In this document: positions 1-5,180 of the stretch, piece by piece
Layout of the letters: each line of letters begins with the position of its first letter
How positions within the stretch are numbered: the stretch's first letter is position 1
NCBI GenBank assembly: GCA_023438965.1
Contig: JAEXPB010000101.1
Location: 1 to 7,819 of the forward strand
DNA length: 7,819 nt
From: Bacillota bacterium
GTDB taxonomy: Bacteria; Bacillota; Clostridia; Saccharofermentanales; UBA5734
Direction: 5' to 3'
Translations under genes and position numbers: made by a program
The notes under the pieces: generated by a model
Told to the model about the DNA's origin: nothing
The model's database searches: none
What the model saw: the letters and a program-made list of their open reading frames with translations, nothing else

Positions 1-48
1 CTCAATGATGAGTGGCGCTGTAATAAACGCAATAAGGAGAACATAGAG

Positions 49-414
49 ATGAAATTCAACTGGACGACCTTGAATGTGCAAGATATGGAAGGTTCTCTGG
101 CATTTTACCGGGAAATTGTCGGTCTGCCGCTGCTGCGGCGCAGCCCGGCCGGACCGAATCGCGAGCTGGCTTTCCTGGGCGACGGCGAAACTAAAATCGA
201 ACTGATGTGCGACCGCGCCGCCCCGGCAGTCCAACCCAGTCCGGACATTGCGATCGGCTTTGAAGTGCCGGATCTCGCTGCCATGCAGCAATTCTGCCAG
301 GAGCGTGGGATTGCGATTCACAGCGGACCATTTGAGCCGAATCCGCATATCCGGTTTTTCTTTGTGCTGGATCCGGACGGCTGGCGGGTGCAGTTCGTCG
401 AGCAGCGATTCTGA
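49..414 (+). CDS. VOC family (glyoxalase/bleomycin-resistance fold) protein
   Basis: This 121-residue protein has the length of a single-domain vicinal-oxygen-chelate protein, made of two beta-alpha-beta-beta-beta modules. The first module has the family opening (WTTLNV, then SLAFYREIVGLPL, residues 5-28) and the strand AFLGDGETKIELM (41-53). The second starts near residue 67 and ends with the classic VLDPDGWRVQFVEQ (106-119). An AGGAG box at 35-39, nine bases before the ATG, supports the start. Of the four metal-ligand positions of glyoxalase I, only Glu51 is clearly kept. The N-terminal His position is occupied by Trp5/Thr6, the central His is not evident in DIAIGFEV, and the last Glu appears as Gln115. 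It is therefore probably not a true lactoylglutathione lyase. Its substrate is unknown; a dioxygenase-like, binding or resistance role is possible. The family call is firm and the function open. Confidence 0.88.
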   Translation: MKFNWTTLNVQDMEGSLAFYREIVGLPLLRRSPAGPNRELAFLGDGETKIELMCDRAAPAVQPSPDIAIGFEVPDLAAMQQFCQERGIAIHSGPFEPNPHIRFFFVLDPDGWRVQFVEQRF

Positions 415-490
415 TCGTGATAATCATATGAATCATTCAGAGGCTTGGCATCAAGGTTTCATTTTTCCAAAAATGCCTTAGTTCTGTCCA

Positions 491-519
491 TATCCAGTCG
501 ATCGCCATCCTGCTAGAAT
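491..519 (+). promoter_or_regulatory. Extended -10 promoter of the MFS gene
   Basis: TGC directly followed by TAGAAT (514-519) forms an extended -10 element. The hexamer 17 bases upstream, TATCCA (491-496), is a poor -35, which is typical of extended -10 promoters. Transcription would start near 526, giving a leader of about 25 bases before the ATG at 551. The -10 lies between the arms of an inverted repeat (503-523). This is a prediction from sequence only. Confidence 0.55.
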
Positions 520-530
520 GGCGTCAGGAT
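503..530. repeat. Interlaced inverted repeats over the MFS promoter
   Basis: CGCCAT (503-508) and ATGGCG (518-523) form a 6-bp inverted repeat with a 9-base spacer that contains most of the -10 element. A second pair, ATCCTG (507-512) and CAGGAT (525-530), is interlaced with it. The placement over the -10 and start region suits a repressor operator. The arms are short, so chance remains possible. Confidence 0.35.
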
Positions 531-550
531 CGCACAAGAAGAAATGAGTG

Positions 551-1792
551 ATGTCAATGGAATCCTGGCGCAAGCGGTTTATGGTGATTTGGACCGGCCA
601 GGCCTTTTCACTATTAGGCTCTGGCTTGGTCAACTTCGCTTTGATCTGGTGGCTGACGGAGAAAACTCATTCCGAGACAGTCCTGGCCGTCAGCACGCTG
701 GTTGCCTTGCTGCCGACAGTCATCCTGGGTCCGTTCATCGGCACGCTGGTCGATCGCTGGAATCGCAAACGCATCATGATCGTCGCCGACAGTTCGGTGG
801 CCTTGCTTTCTTTGGCGCTGATTCTTGGCTTCCAACTGGGCCGGCAGGATATCTGGCTGGTGCTGGCCGTCAATTTCCTGCGCGCGCTGGGCGGCGCGTT
901 CCATCACCCGGCCATGCTGGCGACCACGACATTACTGGTGCCGCCGGAACACCTGACCCGGGTTGGCGGCATGAACCGCATCCTAAATGGTCTGCTGCGC
1001 ATTTTGGTTCCGCCGGCGGGCGCCTTGCTGCTGTCGGTTCTGTCCATCGAAGCCATCTTGCTGATCGATGTGCTGACGGCAGCGGTCGCCGTCGGCACAC
1101 TCCTGGGCATTAAAATCCCGCAACCGACTCGGCCAGCGGGTAATCCGTCTGCTCGGCACCCTTCGGTCCGGCAGGATATGGTGGAGGGGCTGCGCTATGT
1201 TCGCCATCATCCGTCGCTGTTTTATGTCGTGATGACTTGTACATTGGCCAATATCTTCCTCGGCCCGGCTATGTCATTCAAACCGCTGCTGATTACGCGG
1301 ATTTTTCATGGCGGCGCCCTGGAATTAAGCTATATGAATTCGCTGACCGGCATTGGCGTCATCGCCGGCGGCCTGATCATCAGCGTCTGGGGCGGCTTTC
1401 GCCGTCGCCTGATAACCAGCGGTCTTGGCTGGTTAGGCGTCGGCATCTGCTATGTCGTCATTTCGGGTTTGCCGGAATCTGCTTTTGGCTGGCTGCTGAT
1501 CTTATCGCTGGGCACAGGCCTGACCAGTTCAATCGGCGGCGCGCCGCTCGATGCCTTCTATCAGGTCACGGTCCCGCACGACAAGCAAGGCCGTGTTTTT
1601 GCCGTGCTGGCGGCATTGGACAATCTGACGGTGCCGATCGGATTGATCCTGGCCGCCTTGCTCGGCGGGCGCCTTTCACTGCGCGTCTGGTTCTTGCTCG
1701 TTGGCCTGTCGCATGCCATCCTCGGTATCAGCTGGGTTTTCTCGCGTACAATCAAGCGCGCGGAGGATCCGGCGCCGGTTAATGATGGCTGA
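551..1792 (+). CDS. MFS drug exporter, Mef(A)/DHA3-like
   Basis: This inner-membrane 12-helix transporter of the major facilitator superfamily is about 413 residues, the usual length for the Mef/DHA3 group of proton-driven exporters. The N-terminus (WRKRFMVIWTGQAFSLLGS, residues 6-24) and the motif A loop between helices 2 and 3 (G60 to R74, with LVDRWNRKR) resemble macrolide-efflux Mef proteins as I know them. So do the FLRALGGAFHHPA helix and the late QGRVFAVLAALDNLTVPIGL segment. A GTG at 548 and ATGs at 551 and 557 are all in frame. I chose 551 because a weak AAGAAG (536-541) sits nine bases upstream; 557 is also plausible. The gene has its own promoter and converges with the mutarotase, 14 bases separating their stops. 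Macrolide or other drug efflux is inferred from similarity only; siderophore or metabolite export is an alternative. Confidence 0.88.
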   Translation: MSMESWRKRFMVIWTGQAFSLLGSGLVNFALIWWLTEKTHSETVLAVSTLVALLPTVILGPFIGTLVDRWNRKRIMIVADSSVALLSLALILGFQLGRQDIWLVLAVNFLRALGGAFHHPAMLATTTLLVPPEHLTRVGGMNRILNGLLRILVPPAGALLLSVLSIEAILLIDVLTAAVAVGTLLGIKIPQPTRPAGNPSARHPSVRQDMVEGLRYVRHHPSLFYVVMTCTLANIFLGPAMSFKPLLITRIFHGGALELSYMNSLTGIGVIAGGLIISVWGGFRRRLITSGLGWLGVGICYVVISGLPESAFGWLLILSLGTGLTSSIGGAPLDAFYQVTVPHDKQGRVFAVLAALDNLTVPIGLILAALLGGRLSLRVWFLLVGLSHAILGISWVFSRTIKRAEDPAPVNDG

Positions 1793-1801
1793 GAACCGGC
1801 G
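1773..1801. terminator. Possible stem-loop at convergent gene ends, no T-run
   Basis: CGCCGGTT (1773-1780) and AACCGGCG (1794-1801) form a perfect 8-bp stem with a 13-base loop. The stem overlaps the last codons of the MFS gene and ends just short of the mutarotase stop. The position suits a shared 3' end for both convergent transcripts. No T-run follows on either strand, so it is at best an atypical terminator or an RNA-stabilising structure. Confidence 0.3.
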
Positions 1802-1806
1802 GCCAG

Positions 1807-2217
1807 CTACGGATGCCGGAAAACCTGGCGCATCGGAAGGGCCGTGCTCCCGTCCGGATCGATCGTTTCCATCAGGTCGCGCATGTAGAGGCTCCAGCGG
1901 GCAAAAACCGGGCTCTGGGTTTTGGCTGCACTGGCAAAGGCCGCGCCGCGTTCACATTCATAATAGCCAAACAGCTCATTGCCGCTGAGCCAGATTGTAT
2001 AATTGCGAATGCCGGCCTGGTTGAATAATTCAGTCATCTCCGGCCAGAACAGCTCATTATGCCGACGGATGTATTCATCCGCCTTGCCCTCTTTGAGGCG
2101 GGCGTGCCAGGCGCAGCGCTCATCAGCGACAGCGGTGCCGGCGGGTACAGGCATGCCGGCCGCCGCAAGGGCTGGAGCAGCCGGATTATTAGGCTTTGGA
2201 ACGGTCTGGTTGATCAT
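1807..2217 (-). CDS. rhaM: L-rhamnose mutarotase (RhaM/DUF718 family) with N-terminal extension
   Basis: Members of this family interconvert alpha and beta anomers of L-rhamnose, or related sugars, in the cytosol. The core from about residue 35 to 136 shows the family pattern: ARLKEGKADEYIRRHNELFWPEM with Tyr49 and His53 at the conserved catalytic positions, then NYTIWLSGNELFGYYE, ARWSLYMRDLM, and a closing QVFRHP tail. The usual WW pair reads Trp108-Ser109. The family is typically about 104 residues; this protein is 136 because of an Ala/Pro-rich, probably disordered N-terminus. A textbook GAGGAGG at 2224-2230, six bases before the ATG at 2217, supports the long start. The internal Met22 has no such site. 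No rhamnose isomerase, kinase or aldolase is seen nearby, so the physiological sugar is uncertain. It lies 21 bases downstream of an AlbA_2-domain remnant and is probably co-transcribed with it. Confidence 0.88.
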   Translation of the reverse strand: MINQTVPKPNNPAAPALAAAGMPVPAGTAVADERCAWHARLKEGKADEYIRRHNELFWPEMTELFNQAGIRNYTIWLSGNELFGYYECERGAAFASAAKTQSPVFARWSLYMRDLMETIDPDGSTALPMRQVFRHP

Positions 2218-2223
2218 CTGACG

Positions 2224-2230
2224 CCTCCTC
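2224..2230 (-). promoter_or_regulatory. Ribosome binding site deciding the mutarotase start
   Basis: On the minus strand GAGGAGG lies six bases before the ATG at 2217. This near-perfect anti-16S complement makes the Ala/Pro-rich extension part of the translated protein rather than an annotation artefact. Confidence 0.75.
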
Positions 2231-2238
2231 GAATTGGA

Positions 2239-2538
2239 TTATGCTAATCTGCCTTGAATCATATCAAGCAATGGTCGCCGTCGACACCTTACCCGTCCGC
2301 CAACTCCCGCCAGGTCAGGTATTTTTGCTGCCGGCTGTTCGGCCGGGTTGGCGTCCGGCTCCAGGCCGACGATCTCGCCCCGGTCGGCGACACCGAGCAA
2401 GATATACCCACCGCAGCGATTCAAGAAACTGCAGATGGTCTCGTAAATATCTCTGGTTAACCGGTCACGGCAAGTTTTGAACGCGACGCGGACATTCTCA
2501 CCCTGTTCGATGAGCGCGCGAACGTTTTCTGCGAGCAT
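2239..2538 (-). pseudogene. AlbA_2 (Schlafen-AlbA-like) domain protein, truncated remnant
   Basis: The first 62 or so residues of this 99-residue frame match the start of AlbA_2-type putative nucleic-acid-binding regulators. VRVAFKTCRDRLTRDIYETI (residues 16-35) is followed by CSFLNRCGGYILLGVADRG (36-54), containing the family's FxNxxGG-ILLGV signature, then EIVGLEPDA. In complete proteins this domain is about 110-120 residues and is followed by a winged-helix region in a total of some 400-500 residues. Here the match stops abruptly and the last 37 residues (rich in Pro, Ala and Arg) look unlike the family. I therefore read it as a remnant left by deletion or frameshift. The start is very well supported: AGGAGGG at 2545-2551, six bases before the ATG, plus an upstream extended -10 promoter. 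A short expressed peptide or leader role for the downstream mutarotase is possible. Confidence 0.65.
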
Positions 2539-2544
2539 GATCAG

Positions 2545-2580
2545 CCCTCCTGAAGGGACATTTCCGCCCCGGCCGGGCGG
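2545..2580 (-). promoter_or_regulatory. Structured 5' leader of the AlbA_2 remnant
   Basis: The predicted minus-strand leader contains a GC-rich hairpin with stem CCGCCC (2564-2569) and GGGCGG (2575-2580), loop of five. Next to the start is a small stem pairing AGGG (2554-2557) with CCCT (2545-2548); on the transcript the latter is the 3' part of the Shine-Dalgarno AGGAGGG. This could reduce ribosome access. No ligand-binding riboswitch consensus is recognised. Confidence 0.35.
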
Positions 2581-2588
2581 CTATGTTC

Positions 2589-2597
2589 ATTATAGCA
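2589..2597 (-). promoter_or_regulatory. Extended -10 promoter for the AlbA_2 remnant and rhaM
   Basis: On the minus strand TGC is followed by a perfect TATAAT (2594 down to 2589), an extended -10 element. No good -35 is found 16-18 bases upstream, and a perfect palindrome occupies part of that region. The start would be near 2582, giving a leader of about 44 bases before the ATG at 2538. Confidence 0.65.
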
Positions 2598-2615
2598 AAC
2601 CTGCTCCAGTCTGGC

Positions 2616-2633
2616 TTTCGGATCGATCCGAAA
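2616..2633. repeat. Perfect 18-bp palindrome, candidate operator
   Basis: TTTCGGATC followed directly by GATCCGAAA makes a gapless, perfectly symmetric 18-bp site between the acetyltransferase stop and the -10 at 2589-2594. It touches the expected -35 region of the minus-strand promoter, where an activator or repressor dimer would bind. It is not a terminator: there is no T-run after it on either strand and it leaves no loop. Confidence 0.5.
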
Positions 2634-2656
2634 AAGATAGTGTTTTCAGAAAAGTG

Positions 2657-3220
2657 TCATGATTCCTTAAGAAACAACCCCCGGTTGCCCACCCGCTTGG
2701 CCAGCCAGATGTCCGGTCGGCCCCAGCCGTTGGCATCGGGCAGGACACCGACAATCTGATAGCCCTGCTTCAAATAAAATTCATAGGGATGGCCGCGCAG
2801 ATTCCGGATGTCGCGGATCCGGTCCCAGAGATGGTCATAAAGGTCGCATCCGGACAGGCTGGTCTGGCCGAATTCGTCGTCGGACCCGGCGTACAGGGTC
2901 AACCCGCCCCGGTCGGCGACCTGCCGTTCGAGTTCCCGCAGCAGTCGGCTGCCGATGCCCTGTTTCTGGCAATCCGGGGCGACGGCCAGCGGGTGCAATT
3001 CCCAGCCGGTCGTCCCGTAATTCGGCATGGCGCCGGCGAAGGCGACGATACGCTCCGCCTCGACCGCCACCAGCGCTATTCTGTTGGCAACCAGGCACTC
3101 CCGGATCTCTGCCTCGGCTTCAGCCGCCGCCGGCCAGGCGTGCGGGAAGTCCGCCAGCAAAATCGCCGCCGCTTCGGCTATGCCACGCTGGTTACCGGAG
3201 TCGAGCGGATGAATCTTCAT
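2657..3220 (-). CDS. GNAT acetyltransferase, AAC(6')-like
   Basis: This 187-residue cytosolic acetyl-CoA-dependent N-acetyltransferase has motif A at residues 73-97: WELHPLAV, then the acetyl-CoA pyrophosphate loop Q85-K-Q-G-I-G90 and SRLLRELE. The downstream segments GSDDEFGQTSLSG (112-124), GHPYEFYLKQGYQIVGV (143-159) and PDANGWGRPDIWLAKR (161-176) are the hallmark of enterococcal/Bacillus-type aminoglycoside 6'-N-acetyltransferases. Length and domain order fit that group. A GGGAGG box six bases before the ATG fixes the start. The promoter lies at 3262-3291 and overlaps that of the divergent kinase operon. Aminoglycoside modification is an inference from family resemblance; many chromosomal relatives act on unknown amines and give little resistance. 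No T-run terminator follows the gene. Confidence 0.85.
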   Translation of the reverse strand: MKIHPLDSGNQRGIAEAAAILLADFPHAWPAAAEAEAEIRECLVANRIALVAVEAERIVAFAGAMPNYGTTGWELHPLAVAPDCQKQGIGSRLLRELERQVADRGGLTLYAGSDDEFGQTSLSGCDLYDHLWDRIRDIRNLRGHPYEFYLKQGYQIVGVLPDANGWGRPDIWLAKRVGNRGLFLKES

Positions 3221-3261
3221 CAGAACCTCCCAAGTCGCTGCAAAATACGATTCCTGATATC

Positions 3262-3291
3262 ATTATAAGATTTGTGGGATCATTTTGTCGA
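3262..3291 (-). promoter_or_regulatory. Sigma-A promoter of the AAC(6')-like gene
   Basis: On the minus strand, TCGACA (3291-3286; five of six match TTGACA) and a perfect TATAAT (3267-3262) are separated by 18 bases. Transcription would start near 3255, giving a leader of about 35 bases. The core elements are interleaved with those of the plus-strand promoter at 3272-3300. Confidence 0.7.
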
Positions 3292-3300
3292 TGCTATACT
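3272..3300 (+). promoter_or_regulatory. Sigma-A promoter of the two-component operon
   Basis: TTGTGG (3272-3277), a 17-base spacer ending in TGC, and TATACT (3295-3300) make a strong extended -10 promoter. The start would be about 3306-3308, inside or next to the GGGGAGG ribosome binding site (3305-3311), so the leader is only about 15 bases. Because the promoter occupies 3272-3300, an in-frame upstream ATG at 3274 is ruled out as the kinase start. Confidence 0.7.
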
Positions 3301-3321
3301 GATTGGGGAGGCGCGCTGTTC

Positions 3322-4494
3322 ATGGACATCAAACCGGCTTTTACGCATCATCTGCTGGGTATTGTCCTGCACGTTCTGGCACTGGTGCTGCTTATCGCCA
3401 ACCATATTGCGGAGCTTGGCGCCTGCCTGTCCTTGTTTGGCGCCTTTGCCCTGACTTCTTTGCTGCAGGAAGCGGTTGGCCGCCGTGAGCGCGGCCTGTC
3501 GCTGATGCAAATCATCTGCTTGATGATCAAATCCCTCCTGGCCGTGACCGCTCTGATCTGGTTGCGCGGCCTGGGTCCGTTCTTCCTGGTCGACATGATC
3601 ATCCTGGATCTGGGTCTTCTGTTCCGGCCCCTGGCAGCCGGCATCAGCACCGCCGGCGCGCTGGCGGTCCTGCTGGTCTTTGCTGCCGGCGAACCGCCGC
3701 TCCTGATTCTCCATTTGGTGATCGGTACCGCCATCTTTCTGCTGGCTCAGACGGTCCGCAGTGAACAAGAACTCCGGCAGTCGATGGCCGAAGCGCTTTA
3801 TACGCAGCATAGCCACGAAAAGAAACTGACCGACCTGAACCGGCAGCTGCATCTCTACCAGGAGCAGCTGGCGGAAACGGTCAAACTGCAAGAGCGCAAC
3901 CGGATCGCCAAAGGCATCCATGATACCCTGGGGCATACCCTGACGGCCATCATTGTCCAGCTTACCGCTGCCTTGCAGGTCTTCGACCGCGACGGCCCGG
4001 CCGCCCGGCAGAGCCTGGCCCAGGCGCGCGATCAGGCCCGGCTGGGCCTGGAGCGGGTTCGGGAAACCATCCGGATGATCGATGCGGCCGACCTGACCTT
4101 CCCGGAAAAGCTGCGGCAGGCGATCCATACGGCCGAACAGGATTTGCAGGTCAAAATTCTGTCGGTACTCGAGGCGACCTGCCCGATCAGCAGCGAAAAC
4201 CAGCAGATCATCCTGTCCAGCCTGCAGGAAGGCCTGACCAACGGCGTGCGCCATGGCCGGGCTTCGGCCTTCGTATTCAAATTGGAGCAGGCTGGCGGCC
4301 GGGTCCGGGTCTATCTGGAAGATAATGGCGCCGGATGCAGCCATTTGGTCAAGGGATATGGCCTGACCGCCATGGAAGAAATGATCCAGCAAGCTGGCGG
4401 CTCGCTGGAGGCGGCGGGTATCCCGGATGGCGGTTTTTTGCTCAGAATAGCCTTGCCGGCTGGAAATGAGGACGAATTGACATGCGGATCCTGA
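3322..4494 (+). CDS. Membrane sensor histidine kinase, HisKA_3 (LiaS/DesK/NarL-partner type)
   Basis: From the ATG at 3322 this is a 390-residue kinase. Residues 8-142 hold about five hydrophobic helices with very short loops, so it lacks a large external sensor domain and may sense the membrane or a partner protein. A coiled-coil linker (145-190) leads to the HisKA_3 dimerisation domain, with ERNRIAKGIHDTLGHTLTAI and phospho-acceptor His200. The HATPase_c domain has the N-box EGLTNGVRHG (303-312), the G1 box DNGAG (334-338) and GYGLTAMEEM (345-354). The start is supported by GGGGAGG at 3305-3311, ten bases upstream, and by the promoter position. Its last 13 bases overlap the response regulator gene, so the two are translationally coupled. 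The stimulus is unknown; envelope stress is inferred from the neighbours. Confidence 0.9.
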   Translation: MDIKPAFTHHLLGIVLHVLALVLLIANHIAELGACLSLFGAFALTSLLQEAVGRRERGLSLMQIICLMIKSLLAVTALIWLRGLGPFFLVDMIILDLGLLFRPLAAGISTAGALAVLLVFAAGEPPLLILHLVIGTAIFLLAQTVRSEQELRQSMAEALYTQHSHEKKLTDLNRQLHLYQEQLAETVKLQERNRIAKGIHDTLGHTLTAIIVQLTAALQVFDRDGPAARQSLAQARDQARLGLERVRETIRMIDAADLTFPEKLRQAIHTAEQDLQVKILSVLEATCPISSENQQIILSSLQEGLTNGVRHGRASAFVFKLEQAGGRVRVYLEDNGAGCSHLVKGYGLTAMEEMIQQAGGSLEAAGIPDGGFLLRIALPAGNEDELTCGS

Positions 4495-5129
4495 TTGTTG
4501 ACGATCAGCAGCTGATGTGCGACGGCTTGAAAACCATCTTGCAATCCCGACCGGAATACGAGGTCTGCGCCACCGCCGGCAATGGCGCGCAAGCCCTGGC
4601 CATCCTGGAGCATCAGCCGGTGGACCTGGTTCTGCTGGACATCCGCATGCCGGTCATGGATGGCGTGCAGGCGGTCCGGACCATCAAACAGAAATATCCG
4701 CGGACCAAGGTGCTGATGCTGACCACTTTCAATGAAGAAACCTATATCTTCGACGCGATTGCCGGCGGCGCCGACGGTTATCTGCTCAAGGACATGGATA
4801 CCGAGTCCCTGTTCCGGGCCATCGCCGGCGCCGGGCAAGGAGACCTGGTCATGCCGGCTCAGGTGGCCGGCAAACTGCGCAGCAGCCTGGCGGCCATGAA
4901 AACACGGCGGAGTCTCGATGACAGCCTGAAAGCCAGGCAATTCGGCCCGCGGGAAATCGAGATCATCCGGCTGATGCTGGATGGCTTCACCAACAGCCAG
5001 ATTGCTGCCGCCCTTTTCTTGTCCGAGGGAACGACCCGCAACTATATCAGCGACATTTACGACAAGCTGGCTGTCCGCGACCGCGCCCATGCCATTCTGG
5101 CGCTGCAGGCTTTGCAGGATGCCGACTGA
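4482..5129 (+). CDS. NarL/LuxR-family response regulator
   Basis: This 215-residue DNA-binding regulator is the partner of the kinase whose gene it overlaps. The receiver domain (1-120) has the acidic pair Asp7-Asp8, the phosphorylation site Asp53 in LVLLDIRMPVMDG, and the switch and conserved residues Thr81 and Lys103. The C-terminal LuxR-type HTH (about 150-206) reads FGPREIEIIRLMLDGFTNSQIAAALFLSEG in two parts, followed by the recognition region TTRNYISDIYDKL. Length and layout match LiaR/VraR-type regulators. A GAGGA at 4468-4472, nine bases before the ATG, serves as ribosome binding site inside the kinase gene. Likely targets are its own operon and the lipoprotein/permease genes downstream, where a 21-base inverted repeat begins eight bases after this stop. 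Targets are inferred. Confidence 0.93.
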   Translation: MRILIVDDQQLMCDGLKTILQSRPEYEVCATAGNGAQALAILEHQPVDLVLLDIRMPVMDGVQAVRTIKQKYPRTKVLMLTTFNEETYIFDAIAGGADGYLLKDMDTESLFRAIAGAGQGDLVMPAQVAGKLRSSLAAMKTRRSLDDSLKARQFGPREIEIIRLMLDGFTNSQIAAALFLSEGTTRNYISDIYDKLAVRDRAHAILALQALQDAD

Positions 5130-5136
5130 CCGATCC

Positions 5137-5157
5137 TTGTCATAGAAAACATGACAA
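5137..5157. promoter_or_regulatory. Inverted repeat, candidate response-regulator operator
   Basis: TTGTCAT (5137-5143) and ATGACAA (5151-5157) are perfect 7-bp arms with a 7-base spacer, between the regulator stop and the lipoprotein gene. NarL/LuxR-type regulators bind such dyads. The centre lies about 70-80 bases upstream of the possible lipoprotein transcription starts, a usual place for an activator. There is no T-run, so a terminator is unlikely. A nearby ATGAC (5163-5167) could be an extra half-site. Confidence 0.45.
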
Positions 5158-5180
5158 ATTGAATGACGCCCGGCAATTCA

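Larger units (their letters stand above)
415..550. other. Intergenic region with AT-rich inverted repeat
   Basis: This is a non-coding gap between the VOC gene and the MFS gene. Its first part holds an AT-rich imperfect inverted repeat: GGCAT at 448-452 against ATGCC at 474-478, with ATTTTT/AAAAAT in the interior. It lacks a following T-run, so I do not call it a rho-independent terminator. The second part carries the MFS promoter, listed separately. Confidence 0.4.

Noticed and set aside
1..48. Promoter for the VOC gene (TGTAATAAA near 19-27)
   Set aside because: Only 48 bases are visible upstream; a weak AT-rich hexamer without a -35 in view is not enough to call a promoter.
441..480. AT-rich inverted repeat after the VOC gene as a terminator
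   Set aside because: Pairing is interrupted and no T-run follows the outer arm, so evidence is insufficient.
544..1113. Plus-strand open frame of 189 codons starting with ATG at 544
   Set aside because: It overlaps the MFS gene in another frame; the product is rich in Gly/Arg/His/Ala without family similarity, while the MFS frame is clearly real.
2289..2330. Alternate minus-strand frame reading KYLTWRELADG before a stop at 2289-2291
   Set aside because: It looks protein-like and might be the 3' relic of another gene fused to the AlbA_2 remnant, but it is too short to assign to any family.
3274..3321. Upstream in-frame ATG at 3274 as the kinase start
   Set aside because: It lies inside the predicted -35/spacer and would add 16 poorly plausible residues; the ATG at 3322 has a GGGGAGG box at a suitable distance.
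3280..4392. Minus-strand open frame of about 370 codons opposite the kinase
   Set aside because: It is a shadow of the histidine kinase gene, rich in Gln/Asp/Arg, with no recognisable domain and no ribosome binding site.
5137..5157. Inverted repeat as a rho-independent terminator of the two-component operon
   Set aside because: The stem is AT-rich with a 7-base loop and there is no T-run after it on either strand; an operator is more likely.
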